Positions 47,219-57,342 of a stretch of DNA of 64,000 bases are shown here, in pieces. A program made the translations under genes and the position numbers. This DNA is from Oscillospiraceae bacterium. GTDB lineage: Bacteria > Bacillota > Clostridia > Oscillospirales > Ruminococcaceae. Location: contig SVMW01000002.1 of the NCBI GenBank assembly GCA_015067215.1, forward strand, positions 1 through 64,000, written 5' to 3'. Below the pieces are notes generated by a model. The model did not search any database, was not told the origin of the DNA, and saw only the letters and a list, made by a program, of their open reading frames with translations. Each line of letters starts with the position of its first letter. Position 1 is the stretch's first letter.

Positions 47219-47223
47219 GTATG

Positions 47224-47290
47224 TGGTTGCGGAGGCTGGATTTGAACGGGCGACCTTCAGGTTATCACTTCGTGCCGGTAACCGTCGTGT
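47224..47290 (-). pseudogene. decayed tRNA-fMet copy (3' half conserved, 5' half diverged)
   Basis: tggttgcggaggctggatttgaac identical over 24 nt to the intact tRNA 3' end at 47566; T-stem broken (GCCCG/CCAGC) and no matching 5' acceptor/D arm of the fMet gene. Confidence 0.65.
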
Positions 47291-47446
47291 GTCGCATACT
47301 GCAACCTCACAGGTTCGGCTTTGTCTGCTCGCACTTTGGGTGACACCGCTCACAAAAAAACAGTCCACAGTATTTTCAGTTTTGATAATGAAATAATTAA
47401 AAAGGCAAGGCTGCCGTATGGCATAGCCTGCTGTCATCTAAGGGGG

Positions 47447-47508
47447 TGACAGAAAATTTGCACAGCAAATGCGGAGCAAATTTTCGTCAAGAGGGGGATA
47501 ATCCCCCT
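47447..47508. repeat. structured intergenic palindromes
   Basis: TGACaGAAAATTTGC-N11-GCAAATTTTCgTCA and AGGGGGATAATCCCCCT in tandem. Confidence 0.55.
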
Positions 47509-47529
47509 ATGAACAAAATGTCCTGTAAA

Positions 47530-47561
47530 AAAATAAGTCCTGACTTAACCCAAGTCAGGAC
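47530..47561 (-). terminator. tRNA-fMet terminator
   Basis: Minus strand GTCCTGACTT-gggtt-AAGTCAGGAC-TTATTTTTTT. Confidence 0.85.
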
Positions 47562-47565
47562 ATTT

Positions 47566-47642
<77 letters not shown>

Positions 47643-47846
47643 ATATTGAAGTAAAATTATTATATCATGAGTGTATGTTCTTGTCAATGATTTTTTGTGA
47701 TGAATACATTTTGTTACTGAAATCAGCTTTTTCTGACAAAAAACAATTAAAAAGTTGTAAAAATTGATTGTCAGGTAGTATAATAAAACATTATATAAAA
47801 TTGACAATAACACTTTTATTATATTGTTTTGCAGGGTATATGGTAA

Positions 47847-49157
47847 TTGCTATGCATAATATACATGCGTGAAAAGAGGCGGATTATACTGATAAAAGTA
47901 TTTGTAAAAAGAATAATGCTGGGGCTTCTGGTGGTGGCTGCAGTTGTAATGACGGCTGTTTTATTTGAATATAAAGACAAACTGTACACAGAGATTTCTC
48001 AGACACTGTCAGCGGACAGTGCAGATGAAATAACAGAGGAAATTGGTATCCAGGAGGACCCGGAAGCATATATAATTGATGAAAATGATCTTATTTCTGA
48101 TGAACAGGAAGCTGTTCTGCAACAGTATGCATACAGATATGCACAGACGCTTGCTTTTCTTGAAATACAGGATATAAGCGATTTGTATTCAGACAAAGAA
48201 AGTGAAGCGTACTATCTTAATAAAATTGCATTGGATGTTATTGTAACTGTGCGTAAAATGGCTTCGAAGGATATGACCCTTGAAGAATGTACTGTGACAT
48301 ATAATGTTGCAGATGCATATTCATATGGCGGAAAAACTTACATATCCATACTTGAGGATAATACACAGAAATTCAGATTTCTTGATGTTCTTACACAGAA
48401 TTTTATTATACAACACGAATTTGTTCTGGAACAGCAGGATAACAACTGGTATATAAAATCACATGCCCATGAAGAAGATTTTTATCTTCTTGCAGAAGAA
48501 GCGTGGGAACAGTTCCGGGGCACAGCAGAGGAAAAAGCTGCAAAAGTTATGGATGCCATAATTGCGGACACTGAAGAAAATATTGTATGGGCTAAAGAAA
48601 ACTATTTGAACAAAACCGAAGAAAAAACTGCTGCTTATACAAACTACGACAGGGAAGCTGCTGTAGAATATGCAAAAGAATGGGTGGGAGAAAGAAATTA
48701 CACAGGCGTTTATCTGGCCTATGACCCGTTTGGCGGTAACTGTCAGAACTTTGCATCACAGTGTCTGCATGCAGGCGGACTGGCTATGGACTATAATGGT
48801 TATAACCAGTGGAAATTCTATTCCAAAACTCTGAATGGCTATGCTACACCAAGCGGGCGTTCATACTCATGGACTGGTGTGGAACCGTTTTTTGACTACT
48901 GTTATCACAATACAAGTGGCGGTATAGTTGCACACACAGACTGGGGTGTTGCCTTTACACAGAAAGGCGATGTAATTCAGGTAGGTGCAATGGGGCAGTG
49001 GAGACACTCTGTTTTTGTTATTGATGTAATATATGACGAAAACGGATATGCTGAGGAAATTATCCTTGCGTCCAACACAGCGGACAGAATAAATTATCCT
49101 CTGAGTGCTTACATATACACTGCACCAAGACTTATTCATATCGTAGGACAGAATTAA
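47847..49157 (+). CDS. membrane-anchored amidase-domain (Amidase_6-type) protein
   Basis: N-terminal TM; C-terminal YDREAAVEYAKEWVGERN...GGNCQNFASQCLHAGG...GQWRHSVFVIDV. Exact start uncertain. Confidence 0.82.
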   Translation: MLCIIYMREKRRIILIKVFVKRIMLGLLVVAAVVMTAVLFEYKDKLYTEISQTLSADSADEITEEIGIQEDPEAYIIDENDLISDEQEAVLQQYAYRYAQTLAFLEIQDISDLYSDKESEAYYLNKIALDVIVTVRKMASKDMTLEECTVTYNVADAYSYGGKTYISILEDNTQKFRFLDVLTQNFIIQHEFVLEQQDNNWYIKSHAHEEDFYLLAEEAWEQFRGTAEEKAAKVMDAIIADTEENIVWAKENYLNKTEEKTAAYTNYDREAAVEYAKEWVGERNYTGVYLAYDPFGGNCQNFASQCLHAGGLAMDYNGYNQWKFYSKTLNGYATPSGRSYSWTGVEPFFDYCYHNTSGGIVAHTDWGVAFTQKGDVIQVGAMGQWRHSVFVIDVIYDENGYAEEIILASNTADRINYPLSAYIYTAPRLIHIVGQN

Positions 49158-49172
49158 TAAAATTAATCAAAA

Positions 49173-49206
49173 CACCCTGAAAGCAAAAACTTACAGGGTG
49201 TTTTTT
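49173..49206. terminator. terminator between convergent genes
   Basis: CACCCTG-N14-CAGGGTG-TTTTTT. Confidence 0.75.
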
Positions 49207-49225
49207 CATGGAAAAATATTAAAGA

Positions 49226-49876
49226 CTATTTTACGCTGTTTTCCAGTATATTCAGCATCTGCCTGCCTGGGTTGATAACTTCAATTTCAACATTTTCGCG
49301 TATTTCTTTTTCTATGTAGGGAAAATGTGTACAGCCTAAAACCAGTGCATCACAGCCAATACCCACAAAACTGTCGCAAAGCTCTTTAAGATGATAGTTT
49401 TGGTATATTTCGGCAGAAGGCAGGCCTTCTTCGATGGCAAACACAACAGGAAGAATACCGGCACCAAATACGCAGCATTTAGGGTTTTCTTCAAGAATAA
49501 CTCTTTCAATACCTGCAAGGCTCTGACAGTTTGCGGCAAAAACCGAAAGTTTATCATGTTCTTTTGCACACAGTTTGTATACATCAAGGGGAGTTACCGT
49601 GCATACTGGCAAAGCAGCTTTAAGCCTGTCAATGTCAATAGCGGCAGAAAGGGAATTGCAGTATACCAAAATGCCATGTGCCCCCTGATTTATCATGCTT
49701 TTGCAGCCTTTAACTGCAAGCTGAAGAAGCTCCTCTTTGTAGAGAACCTGCATCTCTGTCTGTTCCTGCGGATTTCTGCTGCATGCAAAGCCGATGGCTT
49801 CAAAACCCTGTGAAACAGCATAGTCTATTCCCATCTGTGTGTCCACAGGTGTTCCGGCTATAACTCCTATTTTCAT
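49226..49876 (-). CDS. aspartate/glutamate racemase family protein
   Basis: MKIGVIAGTPVDTQMGIDY...GILVYCNSLSAAID...CDALVLGCTHFPYIEKEI; start at 49876. Confidence 0.82.
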   Translation of the reverse strand: MKIGVIAGTPVDTQMGIDYAVSQGFEAIGFACSRNPQEQTEMQVLYKEELLQLAVKGCKSMINQGAHGILVYCNSLSAAIDIDRLKAALPVCTVTPLDVYKLCAKEHDKLSVFAANCQSLAGIERVILEENPKCCVFGAGILPVVFAIEEGLPSAEIYQNYHLKELCDSFVGIGCDALVLGCTHFPYIEKEIRENVEIEVINPGRQMLNILENSVK

Positions 49877-50055
49877 AATGAATACTCCTTGCTGAAGGGA
49901 TTGTACCAGATTATAATAATACATAATATGGCAAAAAGCAATTGAACAAAATGTATTTTTCACACAATATTAAGATGTAAAATAGTTGAATTAAGTAGAT
50001 TTTTAAATATAAATATGGTAACATAATATAATAGATTAACTGGACGGTGGAAATT

Positions 50056-51240
50056 ATGGAGAGAAACGTTAAAAACTATTTTACAAAATCGACGATAAGC
50101 AACATTATAACTGTGTGCACTGCTGTGCTGCTTTATATTGGTGTATCGAATATTGATATGGTAAAAAATGTTTTAGGCAATATATATGGGATAATATCTC
50201 CGTTTGTTGTTGCTTTTGTTCTGGCGTTTTTGCTTAATACACCGGTTAAGTGGTTTGAGGCGAATGTTTTTAAAAAGGTAAAGGGCAAAAGAGCCCTTTC
50301 AATCTTCAGTGCATATATTATCACAGCATTGGTAATTGGGGTGCTTGCTGTACTTGTTGCACCACAGGTGCGCGACAGCATTGTCAATATTATAAATTCA
50401 ATTCCTGAATATATCAGACAGATTACCACACTGCTGGAGCAGCTGACAACACAGTATCACTGGGATCCTAAATTTGTTGAAACAGTTACAGAAACAATGT
50501 CATCTGCATTTAAATCTTTAAGTGCAACAGTTCTCAATCTTATTCCGCAACTTTTCAATGCATCTGTTTCATTGGGTTCCCTTGTGATTGACCTGTTTAT
50601 GGCTGTTATTGCATCAATATATATGCTTGCAACAAAGGAACGTCTGAGATTTCAGCTTAAAAAAATACTTTATTCATACCTTAAGGAAAAACGTGCTGAC
50701 CGCATTATAGAAATAGGCGTGCTCACAAATGAAATGTTTTCCAAGTTTATTATCGGTAAAATCATCGACAGTATTATAATTGGTATACTTTGTTTTATCG
50801 GTACAATGTTTATCTATTCACCATATGCAATCCTGCTTGGTGTTATTGTAGGCGTAACAAATATTATTCCGTTTTTCGGACCGTTTATCGGTGCAATTCC
50901 GTCCATACTCATTCTGCTTATGGTAAGCCCATGGGATGCACTTATCTTTGCGATATTTGTACTTGCACTGCAGCAATTTGACGGAAACATTCTTGGCCCG
51001 AAAATTCTTGGTGATTCAACAGGCCTTGCACCAATCTGGGTGCTCGTTTCCATCACAATCGGTGGCGGTCTGTTCGGTTTTGTGGGCATGGTGGCAGGTG
51101 TGCCTACTTTTGCAGTTTTATACAGCCTTATTTCCCAGAATATGGACAAGCGACTCGCAGCAAAAAAAATTGAAGCCGACAGGGATAAACTGATACTTAC
51201 CCCAAAAGGAGAAAAAACAGAAGATGAACCGAATTCATAA
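50056..51240 (+). CDS. AI-2E family transporter-like membrane protein
   Basis: IIGKIIDSIIIGILCFIGTMF...PYAILLGVIVGVTNIIPFFGPFIGAIPSILILLM...LQQFDGNILGPKILGDSTGL. Confidence 0.9.
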   Translation: MERNVKNYFTKSTISNIITVCTAVLLYIGVSNIDMVKNVLGNIYGIISPFVVAFVLAFLLNTPVKWFEANVFKKVKGKRALSIFSAYIITALVIGVLAVLVAPQVRDSIVNIINSIPEYIRQITTLLEQLTTQYHWDPKFVETVTETMSSAFKSLSATVLNLIPQLFNASVSLGSLVIDLFMAVIASIYMLATKERLRFQLKKILYSYLKEKRADRIIEIGVLTNEMFSKFIIGKIIDSIIIGILCFIGTMFIYSPYAILLGVIVGVTNIIPFFGPFIGAIPSILILLMVSPWDALIFAIFVLALQQFDGNILGPKILGDSTGLAPIWVLVSITIGGGLFGFVGMVAGVPTFAVLYSLISQNMDKRLAAKKIEADRDKLILTPKGEKTEDEPNS

Positions 51241-51712
51241 AAGACAGTTACGAAGATATGTACTGGCAACAATTTTGCTTATCTTATCAGGATATATATC
51301 GGTTTTTATAAAAGATTCAATAGACGCAAAAAATCCGGAAATTTCGTTGCCTGTTATCAGCGTTACAACAGGATATACAGTTATTCCAAGTGCACCGCGT
51401 GCAGGATATGAATGGTCGTATACTACAAAAACAGTTAAATCCCCGTTTGTTTCAAGCATGGATGTGCCGCTTATTGCATATGAAGTTTCACCGGATATGC
51501 CGATTCTCATTGAATTTTCCACTCAGGCACAAAATATTACTCTCTATGAAAGCAAATTGTCTGCACCGGAAGATTTTACAGAAAAACGTTATGGAATGAC
51601 TACACCGGTTGAAGAAGGTGAATATATCTATAAAGTTGTTGCACAGTTTGAACAGGGCACAATTGTGCATTACTTTGCACTTAATGTAAAGCAGTCGCAC
51701 ATAATAGCATAA
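51224..51712 (+). CDS. hypothetical membrane-anchored protein
   Basis: N-terminal TM and soluble domain; overlaps 3' end of the AI-2E-like gene by 17 bp. Confidence 0.65.
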   Translation: MNRIHKRQLRRYVLATILLILSGYISVFIKDSIDAKNPEISLPVISVTTGYTVIPSAPRAGYEWSYTTKTVKSPFVSSMDVPLIAYEVSPDMPILIEFSTQAQNITLYESKLSAPEDFTEKRYGMTTPVEEGEYIYKVVAQFEQGTIVHYFALNVKQSHIIA

Positions 51713-51718
51713 ACATTG

Positions 51719-51752
51719 AAGTTTCCGTCTTATAAAGGCGGAAACTTTTTGC
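51719..51752 (+). terminator. intrinsic terminator
   Basis: AAGTTTCCG-tcttataaagg-CGGAAACTTTTT. Confidence 0.85.
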
Positions 51753-51903
51753 TTTTTATTATAAGGAAGTACAATGTGAAAATATCGGTAAAAGCTATAA
51801 TTATTTGACAATGAACAACCGTTTTGTGTATAATTTTATATTGAGATAATAGATGTATTTATATTATAAAAAGAAAAAACTATTATCTTTCGGAGGTAAT
51901 AAA

Positions 51904-52782
51904 ATGGTATACAGCATGACCGGATACGGAAAAGGCAACGCTGTTTTGAACGGTAAGGATATTACTGTTGAAATCAAATCTGTAAATCACAGATATTTTG
52001 AATATTCAAGCAGAATGTCCCGTTTCTTTTCCTTTCTTGAAGACAAAATCAAAAAACAGATTAACGAAACAGTAAGCCGCGGCAAGGTGGAAATGTCACT
52101 TACCATCAAAGCGGTTGAGCAGGGCGATACAGTAGTGGAAGCAGATGTTGCCCTTGCAAAAAGTTATTATCAGGCACTTTGTGCAATCAGTGAAGAACTT
52201 GGCCTTGAAAAGCCATGTGATGTAACAGCAATTTCAAGATATGAAGGTGTCCTGACACAAAACAAGAGCGAAGAAGATGCTGAACAGCTTGCTGCAGATG
52301 TAAGCAGTGTTGTGGCAATGGCACTGGAAGAATTTGTAAATATGAAAAAAGCAGAAGGCAAAAAACTTTACGATGATGTTATGGGACGCCTGGATGCAAT
52401 TGAAGATATAGTAACACAGATTGAAACGATTGCTCCTCTGCGAACACAGAAATATCAGGACAGACTTTATCAGAAACTTCAGGTAATTCTTCAGGATCAT
52501 CAGATTGATACACAGAGAATTCTGACAGAAGCTGCAATTTTTGCCGATAAAGTTGCTGTTGACGAAGAAACAGTGCGTCTGCGCAGTCATATTGCACAGT
52601 ATCGTGACATTCTTAACGGTGATGCACGTCAGGGCAGAAAGCTGGATTTTCTTACACAGGAACTCAACAGGGAAGCAAACACTATCGGTTCCAAATCCAA
52701 TGATCTGGAAATTACCAGAAAAGTGGTTGATATAAAATCTGAAATCGAAAAAATCAGGGAACAGATTCAGAATATGGAATAA
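51904..52782 (+). CDS. YicC/YloC family endoribonuclease
   Basis: MVYSMTGYGKGNAVLNGKDITVEIKSVNHRYFEYSSRMSR...GRKLDFLTQELNREANTIGSKS; GGAGGT RBS. Confidence 0.94.
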   Translation: MVYSMTGYGKGNAVLNGKDITVEIKSVNHRYFEYSSRMSRFFSFLEDKIKKQINETVSRGKVEMSLTIKAVEQGDTVVEADVALAKSYYQALCAISEELGLEKPCDVTAISRYEGVLTQNKSEEDAEQLAADVSSVVAMALEEFVNMKKAEGKKLYDDVMGRLDAIEDIVTQIETIAPLRTQKYQDRLYQKLQVILQDHQIDTQRILTEAAIFADKVAVDEETVRLRSHIAQYRDILNGDARQGRKLDFLTQELNREANTIGSKSNDLEITRKVVDIKSEIEKIREQIQNME

Positions 52783-52793
52783 GAGGTTTTTGT

Positions 52794-53060
52794 ATGGCAA
52801 TGATGAACATAGGTTTCGGCAGTATGATAAACCCGGACAAAATTGTTGCAGCTTTAAGCCCGGAATCTGCACCGGTTAAACGAATGATAACCAAAGCAAA
52901 AAGTGAAAACAGACTTATAGATGCAACTTTTGGCAGAAAAACCAAAACAGTGGTTGTGACCGATTGTGAACACATTATATTATGTGCATTTACAGCGGAA
53001 AGAATATTCGGTCAGGCAAGTGATAACCTTATAAAATTTATGGAGACTGAAGATGAATAG
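52794..53060 (+). CDS. DUF370/RemA-like protein
   Basis: INIGFGSMINPDKIVAALSPESAPVKRMI...LIDATFGRKTKTVVVTDCEHIIL; conserved position before gmk. Confidence 0.88.
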   Translation: MAMMNIGFGSMINPDKIVAALSPESAPVKRMITKAKSENRLIDATFGRKTKTVVVTDCEHIILCAFTAERIFGQASDNLIKFMETEDE

Positions 53061-53616
53061 TATAGACAAAAACATTGTAGTAATTTCAGGCCCGTCAGGC
53101 TGCGGTAAAGATACCGTTGTAAAAAAGATTTTAAGCATGGACGAAAGATTTATCCTTTCTGTTTCCGCAACAACAAGACAGCGCCGTCCAATTGAAACAG
53201 ATGGTGTTGACTACATATTTCTTACAAAAGAAGAATTTGAAACCAGACTGGAAAACGGTGAATTTCTTGAATACACAAACTATTGTGATAACTACTATGG
53301 TACTCTTAAACAGCAGATTGAAGACAAGGTAAAAGCCGGAAAGGTAGTTGTGCTGGTTATTGAGGTTGAAGGTGCACAGAATGTTAAAAAAGTGTATCCG
53401 GACAGTCTTACAATCTTCCTTGCACCGCCATCCCTTGAAGAACTGGAACGCCGCCTTAAAAACAGAGGCACAGAAGACGAAAGCAAAATTAAACAGCGAC
53501 TGTTCAAGGCAAAGGAAGAACTTGGCTTCCAGAGCAGTTATGACTATATAGTAGAAAACAACTATATTGACCAGTGTGCACAGTCAATTATCGATATTTT
53601 TGACAACAGAGACTAA
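53053..53616 (+). CDS. gmk: guanylate kinase
   Basis: VVISGPSGCGKDTVVKKIL; SATTRQRRPIETDGVDYIFLTKEEFE; VIEVEGAQNVKK. Confidence 0.96.
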   Translation: MNSIDKNIVVISGPSGCGKDTVVKKILSMDERFILSVSATTRQRRPIETDGVDYIFLTKEEFETRLENGEFLEYTNYCDNYYGTLKQQIEDKVKAGKVVVLVIEVEGAQNVKKVYPDSLTIFLAPPSLEELERRLKNRGTEDESKIKQRLFKAKEELGFQSSYDYIVENNYIDQCAQSIIDIFDNRD

Positions 53617-53634
53617 TTGAAGGAGGGTAGCTTT

Positions 53635-55854
53635 ATGTTGACAGCAGGCGTAGCAGTGGATAAAGCTACCTTGAACTTTGACAGGGAATTCTCCTATATA
53701 GTTCCGGAACAGTTCAAAGATATAATACAGCCGGGCTCAATTGTGCTTGTGCCTTTTGGACGCAGCAGTGCATTAAGGCTTGGGGTGGTGCTTGGTACAG
53801 AAGAAAGAGAAGATGTAAAAGGCCTTAAAAAAATTGAAGATGTTAAAACAGAGGATTGGTCGGTAACCCCTTTTGCACTCAAGCTTGTGGATTTTATAAG
53901 AGAAACCACTTTCTGCACCTGCTATGAAGCAGCTAAAGCGGTTATTCCTTACGGACAGCAGTATAAAATTGTCTCAGGAAAACTGCAGGTAAAGCACCGG
54001 CTGCCAACCGAAATAAGATATACTGTCTGCAATGTGCTTGATGGAGAAAAACTTACACAGAAGCAGCAGACGGTATATGATTATCTTACATCTTCACACA
54101 AAACAATCAAACAAATATGCGAAGATTGCAATGTAACACGTGCGGTAGTTGATAAACTTGTGGAAAAAAATCTTATTTCTGCAGCAGAATGTGAAAAAGA
54201 ATATGTCTCTGATACAGTAAAAAAGGAAGACAGAAAAATATCACTTACTCAGCAACAGCAAAAGGTTTTTGATGAAATTGTTTCCTGTGACAATTCAAAA
54301 CCACATTTGATTTACGGTGTTACATCAAGCGGCAAAACATCGGTTTTTATAAAGCTTATACAGGACACATTGATTAAAGGCAAAACAGCAATGCTTTTGG
54401 TGCCGGAAATTTCGCTGACACCGCAGATGATAAATCTGCTTACAGGTTATTTCGGTGATATTGTAAGTGTTCTGCATTCAAAGCTGTCGCAAAGCGAAAG
54501 ACTGTATCAGCATAAAATGATACAACAGGGCAAATCCCGGGTTATAATCGGCACAAGAAGTGCTGTATTTGCACCTGTTGAGGATATCGGACTTATAATT
54601 ATTGACGAAGAACACGAAAAAACTTTTAAGTCAGAAAACAGTCCAAGATATTCAGCAATAAGGGTTGCGAACTTTATTGCAAAGGAAAAAAATGCAAAAC
54701 TTGTGCTGGCTTCCGCAACGCCAAGTATTGAAAGCTATTATCTGGCAAAAAATGGGTATTATCATCTGCATGTGATGAACAAACGCTACAACGATATGCC
54801 AATGCCCCGCGTGGAGATAATCGACATGCGTATGCAGGCTAAGATAGGTGATACAGGTGTTCTGTCAGATGCGGTTATAAAATATCTGTCAGACAATATA
54901 CGGCAGGAAAAACAAAGCATTATCCTTATAAACAGACGCGGTTATTCAACTGTAGGTGTATGTAAGGAATGCAGGGAGACACTGCAGTGCGACAACTGCA
55001 GCGTTAACCTTGTTAAACACAAAAACGAAAACAGATTAAGTTGCCATTACTGTGGTACCAACTATCCTGTGGCGGAAAAATGTCCGCACTGCGGCGGGGA
55101 AATACAGTATGTTGGCTATGGCACCCAGAAGGTGGAAGAATATATTCTGTCCTGTATACCAAAGGCAAGAGTACTGAGGATGGATGCTGACACAACGGGC
55201 AAAAATGATGCTCACAGCGAAATGCTCAAAGCTTTTGCCGATAAAAAGTACGACATTCTTGTGGGTACGCAGATGGTGGCAAAGGGGCTGGATTTCAGGG
55301 ATGTAAACCTTGTATGTGTGCTGGGTATGGATGGCGCGCTCAATCAGGTTTCCTACAATTCCAACGAAACAGCTTTCAATCTGCTTACACAGGTTATCGG
55401 ACGTGCAGGCAGATGGACAAAGGATGCTGTTGCAGTAATTCAGACTTACGACAGCACAAACCCTGTAATCAACCTTGCACGCAAAGGTGATTACGAAAGT
55501 TTTTATAACAATGAAATTGCATTCCGTAAGCTGAACATATATCCGCCTTTCTGCACAATGTGCCAGGTGGCGTTTACAAGCGAAAAGGAAATACAGGCTG
55601 CAAAGGATGCGGCTAAGTTTCTTAAAATTATTCAGCAGCAGGTGTCAAGGCTGGAAGGGCTGCCCATGGTGGTTCTTGGCCCTGCACCTTTTGCGGTATC
55701 AATGGTCAGTGGTGTGTATCGTTACCGACTGACAATAAAATGCAAAAACACAAAGAAATTCAGAGATTTTTTAAGGCTGGCAATTGACGAATACCTTAAA
55801 AATCCTGACAATAAATCGGGAATATATGTAAATATGAACCCGGCAAATGACTAA
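53635..55854 (+). CDS. priA: primosomal protein N' (PriA helicase)
   Basis: GVTSSGKTSVF, IDEEHEKTFKSENSPRYSAIRVA, zinc-binding CKECRETLQCDNCSVNL...CHYCG...CPHCGG. Start at MLTAGVAV after AAGGAGGG. Confidence 0.96.
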   Translation: MLTAGVAVDKATLNFDREFSYIVPEQFKDIIQPGSIVLVPFGRSSALRLGVVLGTEEREDVKGLKKIEDVKTEDWSVTPFALKLVDFIRETTFCTCYEAAKAVIPYGQQYKIVSGKLQVKHRLPTEIRYTVCNVLDGEKLTQKQQTVYDYLTSSHKTIKQICEDCNVTRAVVDKLVEKNLISAAECEKEYVSDTVKKEDRKISLTQQQQKVFDEIVSCDNSKPHLIYGVTSSGKTSVFIKLIQDTLIKGKTAMLLVPEISLTPQMINLLTGYFGDIVSVLHSKLSQSERLYQHKMIQQGKSRVIIGTRSAVFAPVEDIGLIIIDEEHEKTFKSENSPRYSAIRVANFIAKEKNAKLVLASATPSIESYYLAKNGYYHLHVMNKRYNDMPMPRVEIIDMRMQAKIGDTGVLSDAVIKYLSDNIRQEKQSIILINRRGYSTVGVCKECRETLQCDNCSVNLVKHKNENRLSCHYCGTNYPVAEKCPHCGGEIQYVGYGTQKVEEYILSCIPKARVLRMDADTTGKNDAHSEMLKAFADKKYDILVGTQMVAKGLDFRDVNLVCVLGMDGALNQVSYNSNETAFNLLTQVIGRAGRWTKDAVAVIQTYDSTNPVINLARKGDYESFYNNEIAFRKLNIYPPFCTMCQVAFTSEKEIQAAKDAAKFLKIIQQQVSRLEGLPMVVLGPAPFAVSMVSGVYRYRLTIKCKNTKKFRDFLRLAIDEYLKNPDNKSGIYVNMNPAND

Positions 55855-55875
55855 TTATTATTCAGGAGATATATT

Positions 55876-56403
55876 ATGGCTATCAGAACTATAGTAAAAG
55901 ACGGCGACCCTATCCTTAAAAAAGTTTGCCGTCCTGTAACAGAATTCAACGAAAAACTTGCAACATTGCTTGATGATATGGGCGATACAATGATAGAAGC
56001 TCACGGCCTTGGCCTTGCAGGTCCACAGGTTGGCATTATGCGTCGGGTATGTGTTGTACTTGACCAGTATCTTGATGAAGATGACAACGAAGTAGATGAA
56101 ATCATCGAACTTATAAACCCTGAAATTCTTGAAAGAGAAGGCGAAGTTACTCTTTTTGAAGGCTGCTTGTCTTTTCCTAACAGAAACGGTGCAATCACAC
56201 GTCCTCAGTATGTAAAAGCAAAGGCACAGGACCGTTACGGCAATGAATTCATTATCGAAGCGGAAGATATCCTTGCACGAGCAATCTGCCACGAAACAGA
56301 CCATCTCGACGGCATTACAATTATGGACCACGCAACAAAATTCTACGAAGATCTTACACCTGAAGAAATCAAAGCACTTAATCTGGATGAAGACTATGAA
56401 TAA
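55876..56403 (+). CDS. def: peptide deformylase
   Basis: GLGLAGPQVGI, EGCLSFPN, ICHETDHLDG. Confidence 0.96.
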   Translation: MAIRTIVKDGDPILKKVCRPVTEFNEKLATLLDDMGDTMIEAHGLGLAGPQVGIMRRVCVVLDQYLDEDDNEVDEIIELINPEILEREGEVTLFEGCLSFPNRNGAITRPQYVKAKAQDRYGNEFIIEAEDILARAICHETDHLDGITIMDHATKFYEDLTPEEIKALNLDEDYE

Positions 56404-57322
56404 AAATGATGTAAAAGTACTGTTTATGGGTACACCTGAAATAGCAAAAGGCTGTCTGGAACAGATGTATAACGACGGCTGGAATATTATCGGTGCCTTC
56501 ACACGTGAAGACAAACCTGTAGGCAGAAAGCAGATTATGACCCCGCCACCTGTCAAGGTGTTTGCACAGGAACATGGTATACCGGTATATCAGCCTAAAA
56601 CACTTAAGGGTGAAGCGTCTGAAACTATAAAAGAACTTGCGCCGGACCTTATTGTAGTGGTTGCATACGGCAGAATTCTGCCTAAAGATGTTATCGATGT
56701 ACCACAGTTTGGCTGTGTGAATCTGCATGTTTCGCTTTTGCCGCAGTACCGCGGTGCTGCACCTATACAATGGGCACTTATCAATGGTGACAAACAGACA
56801 GGCGTGACTGTAATGCACATTGACGAAGGGCTGGATACAGGCGATATAATTGATGTTCTGCCTGTGGAAATAGGCGAAAATGAAACACAGGAAGAACTTT
56901 TTGCTGATGTGGAAGAAAAAGGCAAGGTTTTTCTTTCCAGAGTATGTGAAGATATTATAAACGGCACTGCAACACGAACTCCACAGGACCATGAAAAGGC
57001 AACTCTTGCACCACCGCTTACCAAAGAAATGGCTCTTTTCAGCTTTGATAATTGTGCACAGGTTATCCATAATAAAGTAAGAGGTCAGAACCCATGGCCG
57101 AGTGCTCATTTTATATATGGCGACAAAAAAGTAAAGGTTATCAGAACAAAGCTGGTTGACGCAAAAGGCAAAGCTGGGGAAATTATTTCCACAAAACCTT
57201 TGGTGGTGGCCTGCAGTGAGGGTGCACTTGAACTTGTTACCGTTCAGCCTGAGGGCTCAAAAGCCATGGATGGCACAGCGTGGAGCCTTGGAAGACGCTT
57301 TGAAAAAGGCGATATACTTTAA
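56396..57322 (+). CDS. fmt: methionyl-tRNA formyltransferase
   Basis: VLFMGTPEIAKGCLEQM, VNLHVSLLPQYRGAAPIQWALINGD; start overlaps def by 8 nt (ORF-track start is too early). Confidence 0.96.
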   Translation: MNKNDVKVLFMGTPEIAKGCLEQMYNDGWNIIGAFTREDKPVGRKQIMTPPPVKVFAQEHGIPVYQPKTLKGEASETIKELAPDLIVVVAYGRILPKDVIDVPQFGCVNLHVSLLPQYRGAAPIQWALINGDKQTGVTVMHIDEGLDTGDIIDVLPVEIGENETQEELFADVEEKGKVFLSRVCEDIINGTATRTPQDHEKATLAPPLTKEMALFSFDNCAQVIHNKVRGQNPWPSAHFIYGDKKVKVIRTKLVDAKGKAGEIISTKPLVVACSEGALELVTVQPEGSKAMDGTAWSLGRRFEKGDIL

Positions 57323-57342
57323 ACCGTTTCAGAGGTGATCAG

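Noticed and set aside
47046-47396. 116 aa ORF (...AEAGFERATFRLSL...)
   Set aside because: Translation of the antisense of the tRNA remnant and its flanks; no coding support.
52234-52872. 212 aa minus-strand ORF opposite YicC
   Set aside because: Antisense to a conserved housekeeping gene; low-complexity Phe/Cys/Leu composition.
55858-56556. 232 aa minus-strand ORF opposite def/fmt
   Set aside because: Antisense to two conserved overlapping genes; no motif.
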